This document shows, in pieces, positions 24,715 through 32,635 of a stretch of 64,000 bases of DNA; within the stretch, counting starts at the first letter, position 1, and each line of letters begins with the position of its first letter. The translations under genes were made by a program, and so were the position numbers. Below the pieces are notes generated by a model that was given only the letters and a program-made list of their open reading frames with translations, was not told where the DNA came from and did no database searches. Source of the stretch: Deltaproteobacteria bacterium (GTDB lineage Bacteria > Myxococcota_A > Polyangia > Polyangiales > Polyangiaceae). The stretch is from NCBI GenBank assembly GCA_016218915.1, contig JACRCQ010000041.1, positions 1-64,000 of the forward strand. The letters are read 5' to 3'.

Positions 24715-26133
24715 ATGCGCAGGTACATGGGATGGGCAGCAGCGATCACGACATGGACCTGTGCGCTGCCAACGCTCGCAGCGAACAATGCAGCGTTCGT
24801 GTCGCAGAATGTCCCGGCGACCGTACAGGCGGGAGCGCAGTTCGCAGCCGACATCACGCTGCAGAACACGGGTGACACGACCTGGACGCAGGCGAGCGGG
24901 TACTACCTCGGCTCGCAGAACCCTCAGGACAACATGACGTGGGGCACCAATCGCTTCGCGATGAACCCCGCAGATTCCATTGCGCCAGGCGCGAGCTACG
25001 CGTTTCACGCCACGCTCACGGCCCCGAGCCAGCCCGGGGACTATGCCTTCCAATGGCAGGTCCTGCAGGACGGCGTCGAGTGGTTCGGGCAGATGACTCC
25101 GAACCTGACGATCCAGGTGACCGCCCAGCCCGCGCTGACTTGCGACGGAACCGAGAAGCTGTGCCTCACGCTCAAGGATCTGGCTGCCATCCAGGCGACC
25201 GGTGCGACCGTCGCCGGCGATGTCAACAGCGAGGGCTTCCTTCCCGCGGACCAGGGCGGCCTCGACTGGCACTTCCTGCCCGCAGACAAGGTCTGCTCCG
25301 GAAAGCTGGAAGTGGACGTCAAAGGGTTGCTGCCGCAGACCGCGCCGGGCCAGCCCGAGCAGGTTTCCGTGTTCGAGACTTGCGGCGAGGAGTCGGAAGG
25401 CAACCAGGTCATCGGCCTGCAGCGGATGATGATGGGCTACCACGGAGACAACATCTTCCGGTACTACGCCACAACGGACTTCAACCAGTACGGGTGGCAA
25501 CTGGGGATTTGGACCGACGGGTTCGAGGCCACGGGCTGGACCGCGGAGCAGACTCATCACTTCGTTGCGTCGTGGACGTCGGGCGGTAGCGGCAACGCGT
25601 CCCTGGCGCTGACCATCGACGGGCAGAGCTGGAACGTGGGCGGCACCTTGCCGTTCAACCCGCAGAAGCAGATCTTCACGCTGGGCAATCGCTGCACGCA
25701 CTACCCCACGCAGCAAGCGGTCGCGCGGCTGTCGAACTTCCGCTTGTGGGCCTATGGCGGGTGCACGTCCGTGGTGGTGCAGGACGCAGGAGGTGATACC
25801 GGGACCGATGCCTCAGTGCCCCTGGACGCCAATCCATCGGAAGGGGGAATGGCAGGAAGCGGCGGCGGCGGGTGGGCCGGGGCCGCAGGGGCCACGGGTG
25901 CAGGGGGCACTGGGATCGACGGCGGCGTTGGAGGGAAGGGCGGCGCAGGTGCGAGCGCGCACGGAATCGACCCGAGCAGCGGCTCGACCGAAAGCGGATG
26001 CGGATGCCGAACCCGCTCGCAGAACGGGCCCCTGGTGCATGCGGGATGGCTCTTGATGGCTGCCGGTTGGCTCTGCAGGAGACGGGCCCGAGGCCGTGCT
26101 CACGGAGCCGGGCGCCCAATGCAAAGAATGTAG
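24715..26133 (+). CDS. secreted protein with FW/NBR1-like Ig domain and MYXO-CTERM tail
   Basis: 472-residue secreted protein (AGGAGG SD; signal MRRYMGWAAAITTW to LAANN). Residues about 25-135 form an Ig-like domain of the NBR1 four-tryptophan type (TLQNTGDTTWTQASGYYLG, NPQDNMTWG, GVEWFG). Residues about 150-350 look like a concanavalin/LamG-type beta sandwich (GWQLGIWTDGFEATGWT, LSNFRLWAYGGC). A Gly-rich linker leads to the tail SGCGCRTRS (about 427-435), a membrane helix and RRRARGR. That is the MYXO-CTERM sorting signal, which is cut by a rhombosortase-like system and anchors or releases the protein at the surface. The ligand is unknown. The 3' end overlaps the convergent nitroreductase gene by 34 bp. 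Confidence 0.85.
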   Translation: MRRYMGWAAAITTWTCALPTLAANNAAFVSQNVPATVQAGAQFAADITLQNTGDTTWTQASGYYLGSQNPQDNMTWGTNRFAMNPADSIAPGASYAFHATLTAPSQPGDYAFQWQVLQDGVEWFGQMTPNLTIQVTAQPALTCDGTEKLCLTLKDLAAIQATGATVAGDVNSEGFLPADQGGLDWHFLPADKVCSGKLEVDVKGLLPQTAPGQPEQVSVFETCGEESEGNQVIGLQRMMMGYHGDNIFRYYATTDFNQYGWQLGIWTDGFEATGWTAEQTHHFVASWTSGGSGNASLALTIDGQSWNVGGTLPFNPQKQIFTLGNRCTHYPTQQAVARLSNFRLWAYGGCTSVVVQDAGGDTGTDASVPLDANPSEGGMAGSGGGGWAGAAGATGAGGTGIDGGVGGKGGAGASAHGIDPSSGSTESGCGCRTRSQNGPLVHAGWLLMAAGWLCRRRARGRAHGAGRPMQRM

Positions 26134-26807
26134 TAGGGAAACGTACCGGAAGGCAGACGCAGCGCGGAGCGCAGCGCTTCGTCTTCGAATGCCCCCACGG
26201 TTCGTGCACCGAGTCCGAGCGATGTGGCCTCGAGCAGGAGGTTCTGCGAGGCGTGGCCGACTTCGAGTGCGACGTATCGCTCGGCGCGATCGCCGTACTT
26301 GGCGCGGGTGCGCGAGATCACGCCTGTGACCACGACGAGCATGGGCGCCTGGCGCACGACGTCTTGACCCAACGCAGCTTCTGCGACGTCCTCGCGGATG
26401 TCCGGAAGGTCGAGCTGCTGGAGCTTGTGCCCGGCTGGCACGTAATGAAAGACGCCTTGTGCGGACAGCACATAGAGCTCCAGGGGATAGAGCGCCCCGG
26501 CCGAGGGCGCGGTGCGATGCCCGCCGCCGTCCGTGATTCCTTGGGCAGCCCAGAGCATCCGGCTGAGCTCTTCGGTGGAAGGGACCTTGCCGTCGTAGGT
26601 GCGAATCGACCTGCGAGCGGACAGCGCCTGATCCAAGGACGCAGTTCCCAACGGAGCCGGAGGCGGCAGAACCTGCTCGCCGCGAATTGCCGGCGTGTCG
26701 TCGTCGGCTGTGGTGGAGCACCCGCCGCTCGCCGCTGCGAAGCACAACGCCAGCGCGAGCCAGGCGCAGTGGGAAGCGAGGCGCACCCGTCCGAGGCTCA
26801 GAACCAT
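26100..26807 (-). CDS. SagB/ThcOx-type nitroreductase lipoprotein
   Basis: 235-residue flavoprotein of the nitroreductase superfamily with the SagB-type pattern: SARRSIRTYDGKVPSTEELS, MLWAAQGITDGGG.RTAPSAGALYPLELYV, and a C-terminal LEVGHASQNLLLEATSLGLGA. FMN-binding Arg/Ser residues and the dimer helix are in place. In RiPP systems SagB oxidises azolines to azoles; stand-alone members have unknown substrates. Unusually, the N-terminus has a signal peptide and lipobox-like SGGC, so it would act outside the cytoplasm. The ATG at 26807 lies inside the end of the porin gene (10-nt overlap), so the two form an operon. Its 3' end overlaps the convergent MYXO-CTERM gene. Confidence 0.88.
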   Translation of the reverse strand: MVLSLGRVRLASHCAWLALALCFAAASGGCSTTADDDTPAIRGEQVLPPPAPLGTASLDQALSARRSIRTYDGKVPSTEELSRMLWAAQGITDGGGHRTAPSAGALYPLELYVLSAQGVFHYVPAGHKLQQLDLPDIREDVAEAALGQDVVRQAPMLVVVTGVISRTRAKYGDRAERYVALEVGHASQNLLLEATSLGLGARTVGAFEDEALRSALRLPSGTFPYYILCIGRPAP

Positions 26808-28027
26808 GCGGTTGCTCCCAGCAGGATCGTGTCCTGCGAATGCGAGTTCGGCTCATAGGGGTTGGAGGCTGACCCGCTGCCGAGCACCTCACCACGGAAG
26901 TACAGTGGAGTGGCGCCTTGATCGTGCCGGTACTCGAGTCGGACCGACAGGTGATCCTGCGGCCTGACGTCGACGGTCGCAGTGCCTGACACCACGCCCT
27001 GGGCCGCAAACAGCATCGGGTCCGCGGCGCCAGCGCTGTTGTGCGCGACGAGCTGCCTGTAGCCATCGGCGCGAATCGACAGGTACAGGCGGCGGGCAGG
27101 CTGAACGCGGGCGTAGAGCGCGCCGCCCACCCACGAAGACAATCCGAATCGAGTCATCTCGAATCCTGCGTCCCCTTGCAGAAGCAGGGCGACCCTCTGG
27201 GAGGGCCACAGCAGGATGTAGGCATCGACGAGGTGGCGCCACGGCCTGCCTTCGGGCGCTTTCGCATCCCGCTCGACCCCGCCGAGGTAACGCAAGCTCG
27301 TGGTCAGACGTTGCGGGAGGCGGTAGACGAGGGCCGCTCCCACGGACTTGTCCCCGTTGTTGTCCCTCACGCCGTACCAGCCGTTGAACACGCTCGCCTG
27401 CACGCTCAGGTTCGTGGAGACCGGATAGGTGGCGCGCACTCCGGTCTGCTGCATCGGCAAGGCGTAGAAGAGATTGGAGCGCGACCAGTTCCATTGCTCG
27501 TGCACCGCAACGCCCTCAGGTCCGATCGGCGAGAGCATCAAGCCCGCCTCCAGCAGCAACCCGGCGTGCTGCGAGGTTCGGTATCCCACCGTGGCTTGCT
27601 GGAGGAACCTCCACGCGCTGCCGTCGCTCGGGTTGGCCCCTTGGGTGTCGCGTCTGGCTTCGGTCGTGGCGTACTGCGTGTACGGCACCGACCCGGACTG
27701 CAGCGCGATGCGGCCCGTGACCCGATCGACAGAGAAGGCCCCGTCGAGCACCGCATTGCCGAGCGTGAAGGAGTTGTGCCGGTTGTCCGGGAACCGGTTG
27801 TACGTGATCGAGTTGGCAGGGCGGGCAAAGTTCCAGGCCCAGTAGGTCTCGATGTAGCCGCCAAGCACGAGGTTGGCCGGGCTCGGCGTGCGGCATTCGC
27901 CGTCGCCCTCGGGAACGTTTGCGGTGGTCGGCGCACCCGCAAACCGTTCCGGGGAAGCGTCAGCGTTCGCCTGACCTCCGATCAGCAGCATGAGGGAGCA
28001 GCACGAGACAAGTTGAACCGCCCGCAT
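26798..28027 (-). CDS. outer-membrane beta-barrel porin, OmpL/BBP2-like
   Basis: 409-residue outer-membrane protein. A signal peptide (LVSCCSLMLLIGGQANA) precedes a short linker and then alternating amphipathic strands throughout (ANLVLGGYIETYWAW, NSFTLGNAVLDGAFS, LNLS-type Tyr/Phe-ended strands). The chain ends ILLGATAWF, the C-terminal Phe expected of the Bam recognition signal. The DNRHNSFTLGNA and MLSPIGPEG segments fit the putative beta-barrel porin-2 family. The start at 28027 was chosen because it begins the signal peptide; the frame extends a further 3.3 kb antisense to the radical SAM gene and is not coding. It is divergent from that gene by 114 bp and coupled to the nitroreductase downstream. 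Confidence 0.85.
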   Translation of the reverse strand: MRAVQLVSCCSLMLLIGGQANADASPERFAGAPTTANVPEGDGECRTPSPANLVLGGYIETYWAWNFARPANSITYNRFPDNRHNSFTLGNAVLDGAFSVDRVTGRIALQSGSVPYTQYATTEARRDTQGANPSDGSAWRFLQQATVGYRTSQHAGLLLEAGLMLSPIGPEGVAVHEQWNWSRSNLFYALPMQQTGVRATYPVSTNLSVQASVFNGWYGVRDNNGDKSVGAALVYRLPQRLTTSLRYLGGVERDAKAPEGRPWRHLVDAYILLWPSQRVALLLQGDAGFEMTRFGLSSWVGGALYARVQPARRLYLSIRADGYRQLVAHNSAGAADPMLFAAQGVVSGTATVDVRPQDHLSVRLEYRHDQGATPLYFRGEVLGSGSASNPYEPNSHSQDTILLGATAWF

Positions 28028-28099
28028 GGCCCGATGATAGCTCGCCAGACCCTCACTCGTTCCGGGCAAATCTTCCGGCCCGGAATCGTCCCCTACGGA

Positions 28100-28129
28100 T
28101 TGACTCGCCTCCGGCACACGCCGTACGTT
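28100..28129 (+). promoter_or_regulatory. possible promoter of the double radical SAM gene
   Basis: TTGACT (28100-28105) is separated by 18 bp from TACGTT (28124-28129), 12 nt before the ATG at 28142. The -35 is good and the -10 poor, and the leader would be very short. Weak call. Confidence 0.3.
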
Positions 28130-28141
28130 TTCGAGCCAACC

Positions 28142-30583
28142 ATGCGTGTGCAGGAGATCAGCATTTGCGCCCCGGGCGACAGCGCCTCGCGCCGCGTGGA
28201 TCAGGTGGCGTGTGCAGCGGACGCAGAGGCGGTGCTGCGACGCGCAGTCGGCCATGCCGACGCCGTGTTGATCGCCGGACGCGATCTGCTGCGCTGGCCG
28301 GAGCTGCTCGCCTGCGGACGCATGGCAGCCGGGCTCGGCTTTCGCGAGGTCGCGGTCCGATCGAATCATCTCGAGGGCTGCTCTCCGGCGTGGGTGCGCC
28401 AGCTGGCCGAAGCCGGAATCCAGGCCGTGGAGGTACCCTGGCTCGCCCCAGATGCGACCGTGCACGATCGGTACGTGCGGCAGGAAGGAAGCTTCGAGCG
28501 TCAGGTCGAAGCGATGGGAGCGATCCTGGGCCAGGGCCTCGTGTTGCGCCTGCGCCTCATGGCGAGCGTGCTCAATGCTGGCGAGCTGCGTGGCTGCGCT
28601 GAGGCCATCGCGGCGCGCGTGCCGGCCGTGCAGAGGGTGTGGCTCGGGCTGCTGCCGATACGGACGCCGCAGCACCCGAAGGGGGTGCTTCCGGATTGGC
28701 AGGGGCTGCGCAGCGACCTGCGGGACTGTCTGGGATGGCTGCACGAGCGAGGAATCGCGGCGCGGATCGGCGCTGATTCGGGCATACCCTGCTGCCTGCT
28801 GCGAAGCGAGCCTGACCAGTGCGCCTGGTTCTACCGAGGCCCGCCGGTCCTGGGAGCCCAGAGCCCAGGCGGAATGAAGCTGGCCGAATGTGCGCGCTGC
28901 CGGCTTCACGCGCTGTGCCCCGGCATCCATCCGCTGGCCGCACGTCAGAAGCCCGAAGCGCTCCGCGAGATCGTCACGGCGTTCGAGCGAGTGCCCGACA
29001 CGCTTCCCGCCGAAGGAGCGCAGGCAAAGGAGCGGGAGCGGCTGCGCACGGTGGGAAGTGGAAGCCGCCTTCGCTGGTTCACCCGATGGGAAGACTTCCT
29101 GCGCTTCCACTGGGACAGCCCGGTCTGGAGCGAGCCGGGATGCAGCCCGCTGTACATATCCAAGGCGGAGTACGACGCCATGGAGGTGGACGGACGCCGC
29201 GGGCCAAGAATCAAGCTCCTGCGCTGCCCCTGCTTCAACAAGACTTCCGACTTCAACTTCTTCGCCATGCCGCCGCTTGGGATCATGATGCTCGGGGGGA
29301 TGCTCCGCAGGCATGGATTCGACGTGCAGCTGCGCGATCTGGCTGTGGAGACGCAGCGCTCGCCGTGGCTGTCCGACGCGGAGCGCGACGTCATGTGGGA
29401 CCACGAGAGACTGCGTCGCAGGCTGCGGGGCGAAGGCGACGATCCGCTCGACGTCATCCTCGACAAGATCGCGACCGCGCTCGAGCCCCGCCCTTCGGAG
29501 CTGTTCGGGCTGTCGGTGGAGTCGACCGAGGACCTCACCTTCTCGCTTCTCATGGCCGCAAGGCTCAAGGCGCGTGCGGACGTGCACGTGGTGCTGGGGG
29601 GAAGGATTCTCGAGGATGCGGCGCCGTTGCTGAGGGCGCATCCAGCGGTGGATTGGATCGTGCGCGGGGAAGGGGAAGTCCCTCTGCTCATGCTTGCGGC
29701 TGCGCTGGGCGGACAGGGGCGGATCGCGCGCGTGCCAAGCCTGATCCACCGCGTTCAAGGTGAGATCCGCGAGAACCCGCGGGCTACCCACGACCTGGAC
29801 ATCTTCGAGCTGCCGGAGCCGATCGGCCTGGAGCTCGGGGCCTACGACCCGCGATCGTTCCCGGGCGGCCATCGTGCGTTTCCCTACTTCTTCATCAAGG
29901 ATTGCCCGTTCCGCTGCGCATTCTGCGGGGAGCTGTCCAAAGGGCAGTTCCGCGTCCGCAGCCCGCGAAAGGTGGCCGACGATCTCGCGACCCTGCGGGA
30001 GCGGCACGGGATACGGCATGTGTACTTCCTCAACACGCTGATCAACATCCGGCCCGACTACCTTCTCGGATTCCTCGAGGCCATGGAGGCGCGCAGGCCT
30101 GGCGTGGAATGGACCGATTGCGCGCGGCCCTCCGGAATCGACGTCTCGCTCTTCCCTCGCATGCGTGCGGTCGGGTGCGTCAATCTCACCTGGGGCGTGG
30201 ATGCAGGTTCGGATCGCCTGCAGCGCACCATGCAGAAAGGGATCCGGCTCGACGAGGCAGAGGGAATCCTGAGGGCAGCGCACGGGGCCGGGATTCGCAA
30301 CACGCTCAACCTGATCGTGGGCCTCCCTGGCGAACGGGAAGAGGATCGGGTGCAGACCCGGGCCTTCCTGCATCGCGTGCGTCCGGTGTGCAGCGACTAC
30401 CAGATTCACGCCTTCCGGTTCCTGCATACAGCCACGCTCTTCCGTCACCCGTCGCGCTTCGGGCTCGTGGCGCGGGACCAGGGCTGCGACGAGATCAGCG
30501 GCCCGACATGGGAAGAGCGGCAGGAGTCCATCGCGGCTTTCCAAAAGGAGCTGCTTGCGATCACGCGGGCAGGAGGTGGTTGA
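28142..30583 (+). CDS. fusion of a degenerate radical SAM domain with a B12-binding radical SAM domain
   Basis: 813-residue protein. Residues about 1-320 look like a radical SAM/SPASM protein that has lost its cluster motif: AVLIAGRDLLRWPEL (GGEP-like strand), a barrel with EVAVRSN and GSFERQVEAM, then Cys-rich CCLLRSEPDQC and ECARCRLHALCPG. No CX3CX2C occurs near its N-terminus. Residues about 340-540 form a cobalamin-binding domain (PPLGIMMLGGMLRRHGF, LFGLSVESTED, VLGGRILEDAAPLL). A complete radical SAM core follows, with C588-PFR-C592-AF-C595 and GVDAGSDRLQRTM. The family (BchE- and methylase-like enzymes) does B12-dependent methylation or rearrangement. The gene runs straight into a Cys-rich lipoprotein gene and is divergent from the porin. 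The start is the ATG at 28142; a further upstream ATG near 28036 is possible. Confidence 0.88.
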   Translation: MRVQEISICAPGDSASRRVDQVACAADAEAVLRRAVGHADAVLIAGRDLLRWPELLACGRMAAGLGFREVAVRSNHLEGCSPAWVRQLAEAGIQAVEVPWLAPDATVHDRYVRQEGSFERQVEAMGAILGQGLVLRLRLMASVLNAGELRGCAEAIAARVPAVQRVWLGLLPIRTPQHPKGVLPDWQGLRSDLRDCLGWLHERGIAARIGADSGIPCCLLRSEPDQCAWFYRGPPVLGAQSPGGMKLAECARCRLHALCPGIHPLAARQKPEALREIVTAFERVPDTLPAEGAQAKERERLRTVGSGSRLRWFTRWEDFLRFHWDSPVWSEPGCSPLYISKAEYDAMEVDGRRGPRIKLLRCPCFNKTSDFNFFAMPPLGIMMLGGMLRRHGFDVQLRDLAVETQRSPWLSDAERDVMWDHERLRRRLRGEGDDPLDVILDKIATALEPRPSELFGLSVESTEDLTFSLLMAARLKARADVHVVLGGRILEDAAPLLRAHPAVDWIVRGEGEVPLLMLAAALGGQGRIARVPSLIHRVQGEIRENPRATHDLDIFELPEPIGLELGAYDPRSFPGGHRAFPYFFIKDCPFRCAFCGELSKGQFRVRSPRKVADDLATLRERHGIRHVYFLNTLINIRPDYLLGFLEAMEARRPGVEWTDCARPSGIDVSLFPRMRAVGCVNLTWGVDAGSDRLQRTMQKGIRLDEAEGILRAAHGAGIRNTLNLIVGLPGEREEDRVQTRAFLHRVRPVCSDYQIHAFRFLHTATLFRHPSRFGLVARDQGCDEISGPTWEERQESIAAFQKELLAITRAGGG
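30571..30578 (+). promoter_or_regulatory. strong ribosome binding site inside the upstream gene
   Basis: AGGAGGTG lies within the last codons of the radical SAM gene, 6 nt before the ATG at 30585. It fixes that start over the ATG at 30555 and implies translational coupling. Confidence 0.75.
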
Positions 30584-30584
30584 G

Positions 30585-31655
30585 ATGCTGCGCTCCCCAG
30601 GATATCGACCCCTGATTCGTGCCGCATTCGTGATCGCTGCGTGGGCTGCGATCTCGACGTGTGGCAGTCCGACCCCAGAGATCCGCAATGCGGCGCCGCC
30701 CGTCCCGAGCGCGCCGCCGATCGAACGATCGGCGGGGTCTGTAAACGCGCCATCAGCGAGCGCTGCGCCAAGCGCTGCGCCGAGCGCGTCCCCCCCGACC
30801 AGCGCGAGCGCAGCTGCGAGCGCCGGGCCTCCTGCGGCGCCATTGCGGACGACGACGCCCGGCAAGATCCAGTGCGAGACAGTGGACTGCGATCTTGCCA
30901 CCGAGATCTGCTGCGTTGACGTGACCGAGGGGCGCTGCCTCGCGAAGTCCAAAGCAGTGGGCCCCTCCCCTTGCCTGAAAGGAACGTTCCTGCCCGCGGA
31001 AGTCTCCAAGCGCATGATCCAAGAGCGTCGCTGCGACGAGTCGGCCGACTGCCGGAGCGGCGAGCGCTGCTGCGAGTTCGCGGAGTACGATGACACGTGC
31101 CAGCCGAGTACGGCTGCGCGGTGGCGGTGTGCAACCAAGTGCCCCAGCGGCAGGGAGCACTCGGATGAGGTGTGCTTGCGAGGGTCGAGCTGCGCAACCG
31201 GACCTTGCGTCGTGGCGCCAGGCGTCGCAGAGTCGCCGCTGCAAGGGTACTGCCCCGGGTTCACGCCTGAGCTCGCATGTGGACAGTCGACCTGCAAGGG
31301 CGGCGACGTGTGCTGCTGGGATCCCAAGGCTCATACGGGTCGCTGTGCCAAGCCCGGCACCTGCAACACCAAAGTCGAAACCTCGGAGTTCGCTTGCGAG
31401 CGCCCCAGCGACTGTGGTGCCCGCTTCGACTGCTACAACACCACGGGAATGCACGGCGTCGAGGAGTACGGCTGTCACCAGTACCGCTGCAGCGTGAACA
31501 AGCTGTTCGCGGGTCCGTTCCTTTGCGACTCCGCAGCTGATTGCCCGGTCATCGTCCGTCATTCAGGTCCTACCTCATCCATAAAGGCGTATGCACCGGT
31601 GAGGTGCCGGCGCAGCGCCGAAGATCCTGCGGGCGTCAAGGTCTGCGAGTATTGA
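30585..31655 (+). CDS. Cys-rich lipoprotein coupled to a radical SAM gene
   Basis: 356-residue predicted lipoprotein. The signal (IRAAFVIAAWAAISTCG) ends at a lipidatable Cys. Residues about 30-90 are an Ala/Ser/Pro linker. The rest contains about 30 Cys in pairs such as CETVDCDLATEICC, CRSGERCCEF, CKGGDVCCW and CERPSDCGARFDC, a pattern of small disulfide modules found in many myxobacterial surface lipoproteins. No enzyme motif. The start is 1 nt after the stop of the double radical SAM gene and has an AGGAGGTG ribosome site inside that gene, so the two must be co-translated. That makes it a candidate substrate or partner, but no modification site can be read from sequence. Confidence 0.8.
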   Translation: MLRSPGYRPLIRAAFVIAAWAAISTCGSPTPEIRNAAPPVPSAPPIERSAGSVNAPSASAAPSAAPSASPPTSASAAASAGPPAAPLRTTTPGKIQCETVDCDLATEICCVDVTEGRCLAKSKAVGPSPCLKGTFLPAEVSKRMIQERRCDESADCRSGERCCEFAEYDDTCQPSTAARWRCATKCPSGREHSDEVCLRGSSCATGPCVVAPGVAESPLQGYCPGFTPELACGQSTCKGGDVCCWDPKAHTGRCAKPGTCNTKVETSEFACERPSDCGARFDCYNTTGMHGVEEYGCHQYRCSVNKLFAGPFLCDSAADCPVIVRHSGPTSSIKAYAPVRCRRSAEDPAGVKVCEY

Positions 31656-32093
31656 TCCAGGTTCGCTCCATTGCTCCGGCGTACCCTCGGCCATCCGGGG
31701 GAGCCGGGACCGAAGCCCGCGCGCCGGCAGGCGGGCAACGAGTAAGCAGCGGCAAGCGCAGCCGGCGTCGGCCAGCGAGTAGGGCCGCCGGCGAGTGGCG
31801 AGTGGCAAGGGGCAAGCGAGCGTTGCGAATTCGTGCACGCCGCAACAGCACGACTACGTCCGGGATGCATGCGGTCGCGCGGGCGGGCGCAGTCGGTAGC
31901 ACCTCCATCAGTCTTCTTCGCACCGCTGGTTGGAGACCACACCTGGCGCGTGAACCAGGGTCCTCACCTCCGAAACCCTGGCGCGGTTTCAGAGCCGAAT
32001 TCACGTTGATTCATCAGCCGGCACAGGGGCTGCATTCGCGCGCACGCCCATGGGGCATCGACGCACGCCCCCGCTAGCACTGGCAGAAGGCTA
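31656..32093. other. 438-bp intergenic region, no gene found
   Basis: No coding frame with myxobacterial character. It includes an imperfect run of GGCGAGTGGCGAGTGGCAAGGGGCAAG-like short direct repeats around 31790-31815 and a 6-bp hairpin GAAACC-N7-GGTTTC (31972-31990). Because it lies between convergent genes (30585 plus and 32094 minus) it probably holds the terminators, though none shows a T-run. Confidence 0.4.
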
Positions 32094-32516
32094 TCACGCG
32101 TGACCCGGTCGGACCGCGAACACCTTCCGCCACAATGGATAGCTCCACGCCAGGAAGATCACGTGGCTGGTGATCAGGCGCACCACCCAGTACGACCCCG
32201 CAGTCGCTGGAAACATGCGCAGGACGTTGTCGTAGAGCACGCCGTTGAGCGCCAACGCGACCAGCTCCACCACGGTGTATCCCACGGCCTGCCGCGCCAG
32301 GGAGCCCTCCTTGGCCCGGAACGCAAAGTGACGATTGCCCAGGAAGTTGGTCACGCCACCAGCGATGAGGGCGGGAACGCTCGCAGCGCGCGGATCGACA
32401 TGGCAGATCGACACGAGAAACGCCAGCACGCCGAGGTCAGCCAGGGTCGCTGCGATGCCTGCAGCACCAGCACGCAGCAGCTCGAACACGCGGGTCAGGC
32501 AGGGGGGGCGTTGCAT
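32094..32516 (-). CDS. GtrA family membrane protein
   Basis: 140-residue inner-membrane protein with about four membrane helices, typical of GtrA/DPMS_TM_1 proteins (usual length 120-150). Family features are RAGAAGIAATLADLGVLAF in helix 1, GGVTNFLGNRHFAF between helices 2 and 3, and a late VIFLAWSYPLWRKV. GtrA proteins take part in moving lipid-linked sugars across the membrane or in cell-wall and lipid glycosylation. The start at 32516 gives a family-length protein; the longer frame to 32639 adds a non-conserved tail. It lies 119 bp downstream of the macroglobulin gene on the same strand; a linked glycosyltransferase is not seen. Confidence 0.87.
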   Translation of the reverse strand: MQRPPCLTRVFELLRAGAAGIAATLADLGVLAFLVSICHVDPRAASVPALIAGGVTNFLGNRHFAFRAKEGSLARQAVGYTVVELVALALNGVLYDNVLRMFPATAGSYWVVRLITSHVIFLAWSYPLWRKVFAVRPGHA

Positions 32517-32635
32517 GCACCGGGACAATGCAACGTCGAGGCCAATCGATCGTCGCTCATGAAACGCTGCAAATCGCGTTGGACTCCGAGATGGGATGGG
32601 ATGGGACGCGAAGGCCGCTTCGCGCAGCCTGGCGC

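Noticed and set aside
28028-31327. Upstream in-frame extension of the porin gene by 1100 codons
   Set aside because: It is antisense to the radical SAM and lipoprotein genes and lacks protein character; the porin's signal peptide fixes its start at 28027.
31972-31990. GAAACC/GGTTTC hairpin as a terminator or attachment site
   Set aside because: Only 6 bp with a 7-nt loop and no T-run or duplicate copy; too weak to call.
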